A DNA stretch of 64,000 nucleotides from Symmetrospora coprosmae (lineage: Eukaryota; Basidiomycota; Cystobasidiomycetes; Symmetrosporaceae). The stretch is taken from the NCBI GenBank assembly GCA_008802785.1, contig VUYT01000007.1, positions 372,001-436,000 on the forward strand, given 5' to 3'. Every line of letters begins with the position of its first letter. Position 1 is the stretch's first letter. Under the pieces are notes generated by a model. That model worked only from the letters and a program-made list of their open reading frames with translations, searched no databases and was not told the origin of the DNA. Position numbers and translations under genes: made by a program. This document shows, in pieces, positions 46,190 through 56,369 of the stretch.

Positions 46190-47327
46190 ATGGCCTTCAT
46201 CGATGCACTCATGGGCACGCCCGCCGGCCCTCGCCCCAGTGGGCCGTCGCCTATCACCTACAAATACTTCACCGCCAGGATAGTGAAATACAGAGAGCCT
46301 CAGACTCGCCGTGTCGGTCTGGTAAGCAGAATCAAAGTTCACTACGACGTCATGTGGAGTGAATCGGGCAAGGATTACATCCACGAGGTCACGAAGGAAG
46401 ACTCGTTGTTCAACACTCTGAACAATATGCGAGGTTTCGTCAACGGAGGAGAATACCCGTGCTATCACGTTGATCAACCCATTCCCGAGAGTTCCAATCA
46501 GTCCGGTCCAATCAAGGTCCGACTGACTGTCTGGGTAAGTGGGACAGCCCTATCACATCACATTCAATGACAGCGTCTGATTCCGCCTCGTGTGTCGGCA
46601 CAGCTTCGCCCGCCGCCTGCACCACCCCAGCCCGTCGGTGTTAACAGGCGTCCTTCCAGCACAATGACTGGACCGCCCGCCTACTTTGCCCGCCCTCAGA
46701 CGTCGGCAGAGATCGCAGCCGAGCGGGCCACCGGAGCACAGACAGGTCCCGTTCAACGCCGTCTGTCCCAAGCGACTCCGCCGCGCACTGCCCCACCTTC
46801 GTACCGCAGCAACAGCAGAAGCCCCGAACGCCCTGGATCTGGCTCCGGCTCAGGGTCCGGTCCTTCCGGGCCCAGAGCTAGCGTTGACAGTTTCAGGGAA
46901 CTAGGCTCCAGGAACTCGTCGCCCTTCGGCCGCTCGTGAGAGTCTTCTACGCGCTGTTTCATCCACGTTCCCATCTTGTCCCTCTCGTCGAACGATGCAA
47001 TCAGTGAATACGTCTGCTGCTATTTGTCTGCTGCTAGGCCGGTCTACAAAGCTTTCCGCACTAAGTGAGCAGCGCTACAGGGCGCCGCCCACATATCGAC
47101 CTGGTTCAAGCTCGAGCAATGGGTTCGTATCGAGACCTCCAGGGTACGCTCCAGGGCAAAGAAGAACGAGCTCGGAAGTGCGGGCATACGATGCAATGCT
47201 GGCAGAGTACGACCGAGTTGTGCTGGGCATTGGTACACCGCCGCGCTACACTAGCCCTGTACCTCGCCAATCGTCTGCCGAGCGGAGCAGCCGTTCGCGT
47301 TCCCTCAACCGACAAGCTCCGGCCTGA
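46190..47327 (+). CDS. PPxY-tailed protein A (first of a tandem family)
   Basis: Exon 1 (46190-46534, 115 codons) encodes a compact domain: PITYKYFTARIVKYREPQTR, then LVSRIKVHYDVMWSESGKDY and GPIKVRLTVW. A phase-0 intron (46535-46603) follows. Exon 2 encodes a Pro/Ser-rich tail with PPAY (46673-46684) and PPSY (46793-46804), and a stop is reached at 46939. A further open segment in another frame (about 47063-47327) carries PPTY (47085-47096), PPGY (47136-47147) and PPRY (47238-47249). It can be joined in phase by an intron from GTGAGA at 46936 to CACTAAG at about 47062. I therefore give the longer span. If that intron is not used, the gene ends at 46939. The domain family is not recognised. 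PPxY is the core ligand of WW domains. Confidence 0.6.
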
Positions 47328-47867
47328 CTCCCATTATACGATATGCTGCAGGATGCCAATGACGACTTCAGGTCTGCAGTCAGCACACCCTCATCCTTTG
47401 CTGCATCTCTCGTCCCCGAAATCCTGCCACGATGCACGCCCTGCCCGAAGACACACGACTCAGCCAGCACGATGCGCACAGAGATTGTCGGATCGCCCGA
47501 CCCAGGTTGGACGGAGATCAGACCCCGCTCCTTGTATTGGCTATGCACATTTGCGTAGTACGATCTATATCTGGACCCTTATGCCGAGTCCTGGCGAGTT
47601 CCCCTTCATTGAGGACGAGTGGAAATGCAGGCCAATTCCCATGCGTCCTGTCCTTTGTCTCCACATCGAATTGAGGCTATGCCGAGGAGCATGCACGAAA
47701 GCCTCCTGACTTTGCTCTCTCCTGGCTTGCCTCCGTTCCATCACCATCGATCCAAGAGCCTGAAGCTTGCAAAGGCGCTTACCCATCCTCCAGTATTCGT
47801 TGCATCCCATAAGCCCTTCCTCTCCTCGTTCCACCTGATTCTACCCCTTCACATCTGATCATCTGGC
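47328..47867. other. Intergenic within the PPxY array
   Basis: Between genes A and C of the array. A plus frame runs through 47065-47709 but has no recognisable feature. The last 150 bases are pyrimidine-rich and probably form the leader of the next gene. Confidence 0.4.
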
Positions 47868-48424
47868 ATGGCACTATATGCTCCCGAAACCGCCATTAAG
47901 GCCACCGGCAGAGTGATCAGTTTCGACCCACCCGTGAAACGAACCAGCCTCCTCGGACGCACCAGATGGATGCGCTTCGAGGTGCATTGGCATGCAACAC
48001 CTCCCGGCCGTGACTTTTTCAAGGAGTTCGGGCCACAGCATCCGTATTCTGCTGCTCTGTCGACACTGGGCCGAATTTCGGTGGAGGTCAATTGTACCTT
48101 AGGCGACTTGTCAACCAATCACCCACACAGATCAGACGGCGGGACGAGATACAGGGTGACGGGTGACATATCTGTGAGCAAGTTTCATACTGGTGTCGGA
48201 CGCCAGCGAATCGCGAAGGGGGCCGAATCATTGGAACGTCCGATGAGCGGTGGACCATGCGAGCTGACAAACTCATTACTTCGTAGCTCAATGGCAGTAG
48301 ACCAGCTCTTCCCCCATACGAGGATCGAGGGCGTACGCCACCGGCCTACAGCCCTCGCGACTCTGAAGAGCGCGAAAGAAGTGCCGATCGTAGAAGGGGC
48401 ACGTCGGGCACACGCGGGCGCTAA
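47868..48424 (+). CDS. PPxY-tailed protein C (second clear member of the tandem family)
   Basis: Two exons, 47868-48173 (102 codons) and 48287-48424, with a phase-0 intron whose branch site is GCTGACAAAC. The product is 147 residues. The domain runs ETAIKATGRVISFDPPVKRT, then RTRWMRFEVHWHATPPGRDF, ending GGTRYRVTGDIS. This matches protein A in the order of features: an R-V/I strand, an F-x-V-x-W strand and a final strand just before the intron. The tail is short and basic with LPPY (48308-48319) and PPAY (48338-48349), context GRTPPAYSPRD. It lies 540 bp downstream of A on the same strand. The function is unknown. Confidence 0.65.
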
Positions 48425-48994
48425 AAAGTGATCTGGTGAGTATTGCCAGATCTTCAGGCCGCTTTTGTCGAAGAGCCCGCTTTGGCCCCCTTGCGTGATA
48501 CCTCCCGAGCATACGTTCGTCCCGCCGCCTGTATTGGCCAACGCAATTTAGACTGCATATGCATCCCCGAGCCGTGATCCGCTGTCAGCTTCCCTTCTCT
48601 ACGCGCACCGACAGACTACCTTTTGATTTGAGGGGCTAGTTGCGGAGAGGACTCCTCTACTGCCACTGGGGTTGCTGCCGTGCGTGTCTAGCCAGCAACC
48701 ACAAGGCGGACTGATCTGGCATTCCCCTTTCCTGTCAGCTGGCTTCGAGTACAAGTGCGGTTGCTGCTCTCTTCCCGCGCTCTTACATACCTTTTAAACT
48801 ACATGCCAAGGCAGGACCCCTTACATGGGCACAGCCTGGGATGATTCCTGCGATTGGCGTCAGCCTCGCCTGGCCCTTGCCTCCTCGACGACCTCCTTCA
48901 TCAGTATTCGATCTGCGCTGAGCCTGAGCCCCGAGCCATCGCCAATATCGCCAGACTCCTGGCGCAGCGCAGCCAGTGTACATTTGCTACAGGG
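48425..48994. other. Intergenic within the PPxY array
   Basis: About 570 bases with no supported exon. It must contain the promoter of the third array gene. The in-frame sequence upstream of 48995 is open but lacks a better start. Confidence 0.4.
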
Positions 48995-49659
48995 ATGTCA
49001 TCAGCGATGTCAGACAGCTACGAACGGAAGTGGTACATCTTCGAAGCTAGAGTCCACCAGCTGGCGAAACCAAAGAAACGCTGGCACATCAACGACCCGC
49101 CAAGTCAGGTTCTGTTCCAGCTGAAGTGGACGGAGAAGAGTGGATGGCGCGAGTACAGATATGTCAAGGATGTCGAAAGCAAGGATTTGCCAGGCTTGCC
49201 AGATCTGAATGCACTCACGGGACTTGTGGTAGAACTGAAGCGCTTCGTCAAAGATACTCCGGTTCGGCGTCTGAATCCTCTGCAGACCAAGTACGACGGA
49301 AACGTCTTTGTGAGTCGAGGCGGAGGGCGAACATACTGTTGTAGCGCCCTGCACAGTGGCGATTTTGGCAGGGGAGGGAGCGGCTAACATGCTGATGCGC
49401 ATATGGTCTTGAGCAGAAGCTGACGTATGACGATTGGTCAAGACGAAACAGACAAGTGGCCGAGAAGAGGGAAGCACCGCCCGCGTACTCCAGCATCAAA
49501 GCTTCACCGCCGGCCTATTCTGAGCGATGCTCAGTTGAGCAGAACCAAGGCTCAAGCTTCCAACACGCTTCCGGAGCGCCATTTCGCACTCGCAGAGTCC
49601 GGACGGGAGCAGGGTCAGGCAGACCCATCGCAAGCCTGGGCAGCGGCCCGATGCGCTAG
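48995..49659 (+). CDS. PPxY-tailed protein D (third clear member of the tandem family)
   Basis: Two exons, 48995-49309 (105 codons) and 49417-49659, again with one phase-0 intron at the domain/tail boundary. The product is 185 residues. A second ATG at 49007 gives MSDSYERKWYIFEARVHQLA and may be the true start. The domain continues PPSQVLFQLKWTEKSGWREY, then DLNALTGLVVELKRF and KYDGNVF. The tail begins KLTYDDWSRRNRQ and carries two PPAY motifs (49477-49488 and 49507-49518, context EAPPAYSSIKASPPAYSE). Compared with A (YFTARIVKYREP ... VHYDVMW) and C (TGRVISFDPP ... FEVHWH) the strand pattern is the same. The function is unknown. Confidence 0.65.
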
Positions 49660-50652
49660 ATAGCAGGTTCGTAAGATTCTTCGGTCCATGGCCTCCAACG
49701 ATCTCTCCTCTAGCCTATGATTCGCTTTGTAGGCGGCTCGGTCGAGAGTCGGGTTCGCTTCGAACATGTCTTCGATGACGACTGACTCGACTGCTGCCAG
49801 ACAGGTTGCCTCGTCCGCCAGGTTGCAGCATTTCGAAAGAGCATGTCATTCATTCGTGATGCCGCACCCAGCGGGCCAATCCATATCGCGAACCCGGTCT
49901 TTTGTTATTGTTCTCGTCATCCTCTCTCATCAGCGTCGGGGCGGTTCCAGGGCGCCTCAGGCTCTTGAGGCCGTCGAGCCCTGGCCGTGCCGGTCCCTCT
50001 CTCACCAACTCGACCAGAAAGCGTCAGGCAGCACATACAGCGCCATCATCTCACACAGGAGATAGAGACAGAGAGAGAGCGAGAGAAATCCAAGGGAGGC
50101 GTGAGTATACACATCCTCGCCCGCTCTCACCTCAGCCCGCGGTGCACCTCGTTCCCGGTCTCGGAAGGACCCACGTTCCGCTGCAGACGCACGCGCACGG
50201 GCGTGGAGAACGAGGGACAGCCTCGCAGCACAGGACGAGATAGCCATAAAGGAAGCACACACGTTTGCTCAACCGTTGGCTCTCCTCCTCTCGCCCCAAC
50301 AGCTTCACTGGTCTTTCCTCCCAGCTACAACCAGCGAGACCCGCGCAGTCGTACGCGCCGGCCCTGGTTCACGACAGCGGGACACCACGGACTTCGCACC
50401 TTCTGACCTCGATAGACTGCAGCCAGCTGTCTGTTGAGAGAAGGTACATCCACAAATCGCTCGTCGACCTTCACCGTACGAAGCGTCCGAGTTTCTCTTT
50501 CGACCGAGTCAAGACCCGTCCCTCCCTCCGTATCGCCTGCCAAATCGGGTGATACCGAGCATCGACACGTTCGGAAGCGACATATAAGCAACAATCACCA
50601 CACGGTCAATCCCTGTAGCATTCACCACCATCACAACGACAACTGTGCTAAC
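49660..50652. promoter_or_regulatory. Long upstream region of MAF1
   Basis: Nearly 1 kb without a supported exon between the PPxY array and MAF1. It contains a GA-rich tract at about 50062-50086 and a CA/CAT-rich stretch just before the MAF1 start codon. Several short open frames could act as upstream ORFs if the leader is long, but none is compelling. Confidence 0.4.
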
Positions 50653-52794
50653 ATGAAGTGTGAGTGCTGATCCCCCCCCTTTGAATCGTCGTGATTGACC
50701 TCATCACGGAGACGGAGGCTTAGTCAGGTCAGCTGACTCATCTACCAACTCGACACTGCAGACCTCGACGGATACCCAGAGCTCGACCTACTCTCGCGGG
50801 CACTGTCATTTACCTCACCCTCTGTACGTGTATCAACGCGGATCGAGGCTTACTCGTGCAAAGCCATCAACCGGGAGAAGCGCCTCTTCAAAGCGCTCGA
50901 GCAGGACATCAAGTCGGATCTCGAGCTGTCGACCTCCATCTCGCCTCCGGATCAGCACAGCGCTGTGATCCAGTCGGCATTCGGCCCGCTCAACAATGCC
51001 TCGAGCCGCAAGACGCTCTGGCTCATCATCGCCACCTTGAACCTCGCCTTTCCCGACCACGATTTCTCCAGAGTCAGTGCAGACGAGTTCCACAAGGAGG
51101 ACAACTCGCGCTCCGTCCTGAGCACTCTGACCAGCGCGCTGAGCCAGCTCAGAGCTTCGTCAGTCTCCGCCAGCACTACCCAGCAGCAGAACATCCTGCT
51201 CTCGGGCAATCGCTACGCTAGCTATCCGCCCGCGCTGGCGACCCTAACCGGGTTCAACCCGCTCTCCGCTGGTGGTGGTTCCTCCTCGAGCTCGAGGAAG
51301 AGGAAAGCAGCGAGCGGAGCGTCGCCGAGCAGGAGCGCTACCAAAGCCTCTTCCTCCGCGGCTACCGCCAAGCCAGGCAAGGGGTCTGCGAAGAGCAAGA
51401 AGGCAGCCAAGAAGCGAGGTGTCAACCCAGAGGATGCAAAGACAGGTGCGTGCCGCCTCACCCTGCCTCCTCACACCACGGACATACAGCTGATGTGCAC
51501 ATCCGTTACAGCTTACTTTGCCCGCCTGACAAGCGACATCAATGACGGCCTGGGTAGCTCCGACATGCCCACTCACCCGTTTTTGCGCCAGGTTCTGGAG
51601 CCCATCATCGAGCTGAACGATTGCGAGGTTTTCACCTACATGCCAGATCTCGCTTCGGATCCGCACGCGTACCAGAGCGACGACGAGGACGAGGAGGAAT
51701 ACACGTCACACGACGACGAGGATGAGGAAATGTACGACATGGAGTTCGACTATCCATCGCACAGCTACAGGCGCGGAGGCAGAACGGGCGGATTCGACGA
51801 TGATGGAGACGATGGGTTTGGTTGGGACATGGACGGGATCGACTCACCGTACTCGTCTGACCCCTCCACTACGGTCCCACCGACGCCGACGTCCTACAAG
51901 GACCCGTCGCTCCGCAATCCCCGCCGCAAGCGTGCCGGCGCTCAAAGTGCGAGCAAGCGGGCCAACGGCCGAGCCTGGCCGTCAATGGGCGGAGAGGATG
52001 ATGACGATGCCTTTCTCACAAGCCCGCCAGGCTTCGTGGGAGGTGGAGTCGATGCGGGCGAGGACGACGACAACAGTACCGGAGGACTCCTCTGGTCCTC
52101 CAACTACTTCTTCTACAACAAGAACATGCGGCGCATCCTCTTTATTTCATGCTGGGGCCGCAAAGTTGGAGGTGCATACTCGTCGCCTGCGCCGGTCGCG
52201 CAGCCTCTGCCGCTCGTGCCGCTCTCGAGCAGCTTCAGCGGGATGAGCTCATCGCGCGCCCCACCGACCAAGACTCTCCCGAAAGCCGTCTCGACAGCAT
52301 CGGCACCGATGCTCGTATCGGGTGTTGGCAGCTCCAGGAGCCGTCCCATCGAGCTGGGCCTCGGCACGTCTGCGCCATCGATCCTGACTGCCGCTGCACC
52401 GCAGCTCAAGCCGTCGATTATCTTTGGTACCTTCGGCCGGCCGCCAGTCGAGGATAAGCAGGCGAGCCCAAACCTTGGGTCGTCGCCGGGCCTCGGACTC
52501 GATCATCCGTGCAGCCACCCGCATGCCCCGCATGCCCCGCTGCGCCCCTCGACACTCCACAATGTTAGTATCCCTTCATCTGCTGCTGAAGGCAAGGAGG
52601 CACGCCGAGCAGAGTTGAACAGCGAGACGTCTTCCCCTCCCTCCAGCCCCAGCAGCAGTAGCTCGTATAGTGCTGCAAGGCCGACGCCTTCCGCTGGTAG
52701 GAAGCGCAGAGCCTCGATGGCAGCCGACGATGAGGGACATTCTTCCTCGCGCAAAAGGCCAGTCATCTCGGCTTCGGAGGAGGATTCCTGCTGA
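50653..52794 (+). CDS. MAF1: RNA polymerase III repressor Maf1
   Basis: The TOR- and stress-controlled repressor of Pol III transcription. Exon 1 is only ATGAAGT. Its join to ACCTCGACGG gives MKYLDGYPELDLLSRALSFT, the conserved A-box. Then come RIEAYSCKAINREKRLFKAL, a phase-1 intron near 51445-51510 joining KTA / YFARLTSDINDGLG, and the B/C-box sequence CEVFTYMPDLASDPHAYQSD and GLLWSSNYFFYNKNMRRILF. The protein is much longer than the 256-residue human form: a Ser/Lys-rich insertion follows the A-box, an acidic insertion separates the B and C boxes, and a Ser/Pro-rich C-terminal extension of about 220 residues ends SASEEDSC. These added parts are low-complexity and may be phosphorylated. Confidence 0.93.
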
Positions 52795-53206
52795 GTTCCT
52801 TCTTTGGAGCCATTTCACGTGCTCCCATGCGTGCGATACCGCTGCTTTGCTTTTCGATACACACTTGTCCAGTATTGTCTGTACTTCTATTCCTCGCAGT
52901 GTCTGTAGCGTATTCACATAGCCTCCCCTCCACGCTCGCCTCCACCACCATACACCGTGTACAGCTCGCTCTCACTCCTCTTCGTTATTCTCCTCTTCTC
53001 ACACGCCGTACATACACTCTGCGTGGCTGCATTATGCAATACATGACAACTACGACAGGAACCTGATGCTATGCTCACACATGCAACTGAATACACCTGC
53101 TGACACATTGGCAGAATGATGGGTAAGATTGAGCAGAGCAAACTATCGTGTCTTGCGCTGATGACGTGCGTGAAGCTGAATGGAGGACGATGCATGTGGC
53201 ATTCTC
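52795..53206. other. Convergent 3' region between MAF1 and the MATE gene
   Basis: About 410 bases between two stop codons on opposite strands. It should hold both polyadenylation regions. No coding exon is supported. Confidence 0.5.
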
Positions 53207-55893
53207 TCATGCGACCTGACGCGGCTGATTGTTTCCCAAAACCTCCTCTTCGTCCTCTGCGACATCCTCGAGGCGCTCGTTGGGCGGCGAATGCGGTATC
53301 TTGGCATCGTAGTCGTTGACTGCGTTGCGGACCAAACGCGCGTTCAGGGTGGCTGCTCCACGGCGTAGCATCACTCCGAGGTGTACGATCTCACCTGCAA
53401 TGCGCGCAACAGCCTCTCCAGCTCGTGCATCCCAGTCGTTGCGCCAGATCATGCCCGTCATCCAGATACTGGCGAGTGCGAGCGCGACGGCCAAACCCGA
53501 GCTGCGGACGCAGTGGCATAAATAGCCTACATCAGTACACGCGAGTCCGCGACGTTGTGTAGGAAGCAAAGCGAGCTGTACGCAGCTCCACTCACTACAG
53601 GCCCGCAATGGAGCGCAGGCGCCAGGTGGCAAATGCGCCGAGCGGGAGCCCGAAGATCCAATAGCAGAAGAGGTTGATGCGCGCTGCCGCCTCGGGCAGC
53701 CCGGCGCCCCGCAGGACTCCGGCATTCAGCCCGAGCAATCCGTCGAGGATGATGATGGCAACGAGGAGGAGAACCTGGTTTGGCAGTGTGAGCCGAACAC
53801 GAGGTCAGTGGTGTGGGTAAAGTGAAAGAAGGAGCTGGCGGGGGAAAGCTGATACGCACATTGCTGTTGACAATGTCGAGGACTTCTGGGTCACTCGAGA
53901 AAGCGCTGAAGACTGATGGGCATGATACGTAAACGGGCGGCGTCCCAATGATAGACCGGGCTTGTGAGCAGGCACACTCACAGGTATGCCGCCAGACGAG
54001 GAGGAACATGCAGCTGAGCGAGACCAGGCACAGGGTGAGGACTTGACCTCTGCAGGTCCCGATGAAAGAGCGTTAGCTCATCGCGAACCAGCAGGGCGGA
54101 TGGTCAGTAACCCGGCAGCGAGGTAGACACTTCACGCACGCGGAAGACGACCTTGCCGCTTTGTGAGGCAGACCTCTCCCCAGCAAGTTACCGACGCGGA
54201 TCGCACCAGCTGCACCCAGGCCGAGGGGCACCTGGTAGAATATGCTCAGGGACGTCGAGTAGATGGCAGTGGCCGCCTGCGTCGCGGGCGAGAAGAGCGT
54301 CGCGCCGAACCCGATCGCCTCGAATGCGTACCACTCGGAACAGGTCGAGGCCACGCCCGCCAGGCCGAAGATGAGCACGACTTTCAGGTCCGAGAAGATG
54401 GCGCGGCTGAACCCGCACCAGCTGCCGCGGGGTCTGCGGGAAGAGATGCAGGGTCAGCCGATGCTCTCCGCGGATAGTGTGCATTTGACAATCAATCAGG
54501 CCTTATGACGGCGGAAAGGGCACTCACGCAGCGAATGCAGTGTACGCGGCGATGAGCACGAAGAGCTGGCATACCGCACAAGAGGTCAGAGAAAACGACG
54601 TGAGGGGAGCGAGAGAGCTCTACGCACCAAATTGTACGCGATGACGGATGCTACAGGCGCCCCGAGGAAGCCCATGCGCCATTTGTCCGGACCGTGGACG
54701 AGCAGCCAATTAAGGAAGATGCTGACGGGCGATGAGATGGCGAATGCTAGAGCTGGACCGTTCATGACTGTGCATTGTACAGTTCGGGATGAAAGGGCTG
54801 CTTATCAGAATGGAAAGACACGGTATAAGAGGGGCATAGGTGGACTCACGACCAAAGGACTGAAGATACCTCCGCAGGCACTCGTATGCAGCGACGGCGG
54901 GCATAGCGAGCGACATGATCTTGAGATAGTCTCCTGCCAAGTCTACGATCTCTGGATCGCGATCCCCGACGGGCAGGATGGCGTTGAAGATGGTGCGGCC
55001 GTTCCACATGAAGAGGAAGATGAAGGGCATGGCGGCCATGCAGACGACGAACGTCTTCATGGCGTACAGCGCCGACAGCTTGGGCGACGCCGACTTTCCA
55101 GCTTGATTAGCTAAAGTATCCATGGAGGACACAAGCCCGACAATGATGGCGTATCCGCCGACGTTCGAAGAGAGGAAACCCAGATTGCCCGCTGCGAGCT
55201 CGCGCGTTCCTGTTGTTGGTGAATGGAGTAAGGGCGGATCAGCGATGCGTCATGGCACGAGCTATGGCTGGACAGGCAAGCACTGCACCGACCCAGTCTG
55301 CCCAGAGAGATGAGGTTCGCGCCGACGATGGAGTAGCGGCAGAAGCCAATGAGTATCTGCGGTGTTGCCCACGCAGCGAGGATGCCAGCCTCTCGCAGAT
55401 CCCGGGTGGCGTCTTTGCGCTCTGGAGGGACGACGTAGCCGGCCTCCTCAGCGAGAACTCTGACCTGGTCCAGAATCTCCCCAGCTTCGGCAGGTCGGTC
55501 GTCTTCCTCGTCGTCGGTGTCGAGTGCATCACCGCTGCCGCCACTGGGAGGGTCGCGACTCCGGTCTCGACTGGCAGCGCCACTTGCCGACGTGCTCTGC
55601 CCGCCAAAGGTTGATTCGAGGAGCGTAGGGTGCTGTGGTGCCTGCGAGAGGGCCCATTCCTCTCTGAAGCGCGCGAGACCGGGTCGCTCCCCGCCGAACT
55701 CGCTCTCACCGCCTCGTGCGGCTAGTGCGGCCAGAGAGGCCCGGCGGGTGCGGGCACTGTGGAAGGCTTCACCATTGTGCGGTCCGAGGAAGCCTCCGCT
55801 TCTGCTGCTGACAGTCGACCGGACAGAGGTCGAGAGGAGTGGAGTGCGCTCGTTGCTATGGCTGACCCCGGGCAGGTCGAGAGGCTTTACCAT
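53207..55893 (-). CDS. MATE family efflux transporter
   Basis: A multidrug and toxin extrusion antiporter with 12 expected helices. The start at 55893 gives MVKPLDLPGVSHSNERTPLL followed by about 180 disordered cytoplasmic residues (TRRASLAALAARGG; DTDDEEDDRPAEAGEILD). Helices appear in order: AGILAAWATPQILIGFCRYS, GGYAIIVGLVSSMDTLANQA (the conserved M-D-T-L-A-N-Q MATE motif), MKTFVVCMAAMPFIFLFMW, AMPAVAAYECLRRYLQSFG, FLNWLLVHGPDKWRMGFLGA, STCSEWYAFEAIGFGATLF, IFYQVPLGLGAAGAIRVGNL, LLVAIIILDGLLGLNAGVLR and FCYWIFGLPLGAFATWR. There are about eight introns. The C-terminus (AEDEEEVLGNNQPRQVA) is soluble. The frame continues upstream of 55893 but is repetitive. It resembles fungal Erc1-type proteins. 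The substrate is unknown. Confidence 0.9.
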
Positions 55894-56369
55894 GGCGGAG
55901 GAGAGACGCGACGCTTTCCAGAAATTTGACGACTGAAGAAGCGGGGACGACGCCAGGCTGTACGGAGGAGGGCAACAGAGGGCGAGTGTTTGAGTATACT
56001 GCACAGAAGCGTCAGCAGTCGTGAGTGCACAGATACCAGGACGGTGAGGAGGCGAATGGAAGAGGGAGGAAGACGGCAGAAAGCAGAGGGAGAAGGGAGA
56101 GAACAGCCACACAAAAGCCCGCAAGTGGCGGGGCAACCGGCCTTGCCACCGTTCAGCGCAGGCGCAGGTGCAGATGCAGGCAGCCGAGCAGGCAGGCGTG
56201 TGTGTGTGTGTGTGACACTGTACGCTGTACGATATCGACGCTCCCTGTGCTCTGCTCTGGGTGAGCGGAAGAGGCCTCTCCTGCGAATCCAGGCACAGTG
56301 CACGTGCTTCCCCCAAAAAACCCCCCCCTCTTCCTCTGACGCACTGCATTAGCTGCACAGATAGCAGGC
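55894..56369. promoter_or_regulatory. Divergent promoter region with a GT microsatellite
   Basis: Separates the divergent MATE and CORVET-subunit genes. A GT dinucleotide tract lies at 56198-56214, and a run of A and C residues at about 56315-56328. No specific binding site can be named. Confidence 0.45.
56198..56214. repeat. GT dinucleotide repeat
   Basis: Eight to nine GT units in the intergenic region. It is a simple microsatellite, outside coding sequence. Confidence 0.85.

Noticed and set aside
47065-47709. A 214-codon plus frame overlapping the end of PPxY gene A
   Set aside because: It is in a different frame from the PPxY-bearing segment, with composition unlike a folded protein and no splice context.
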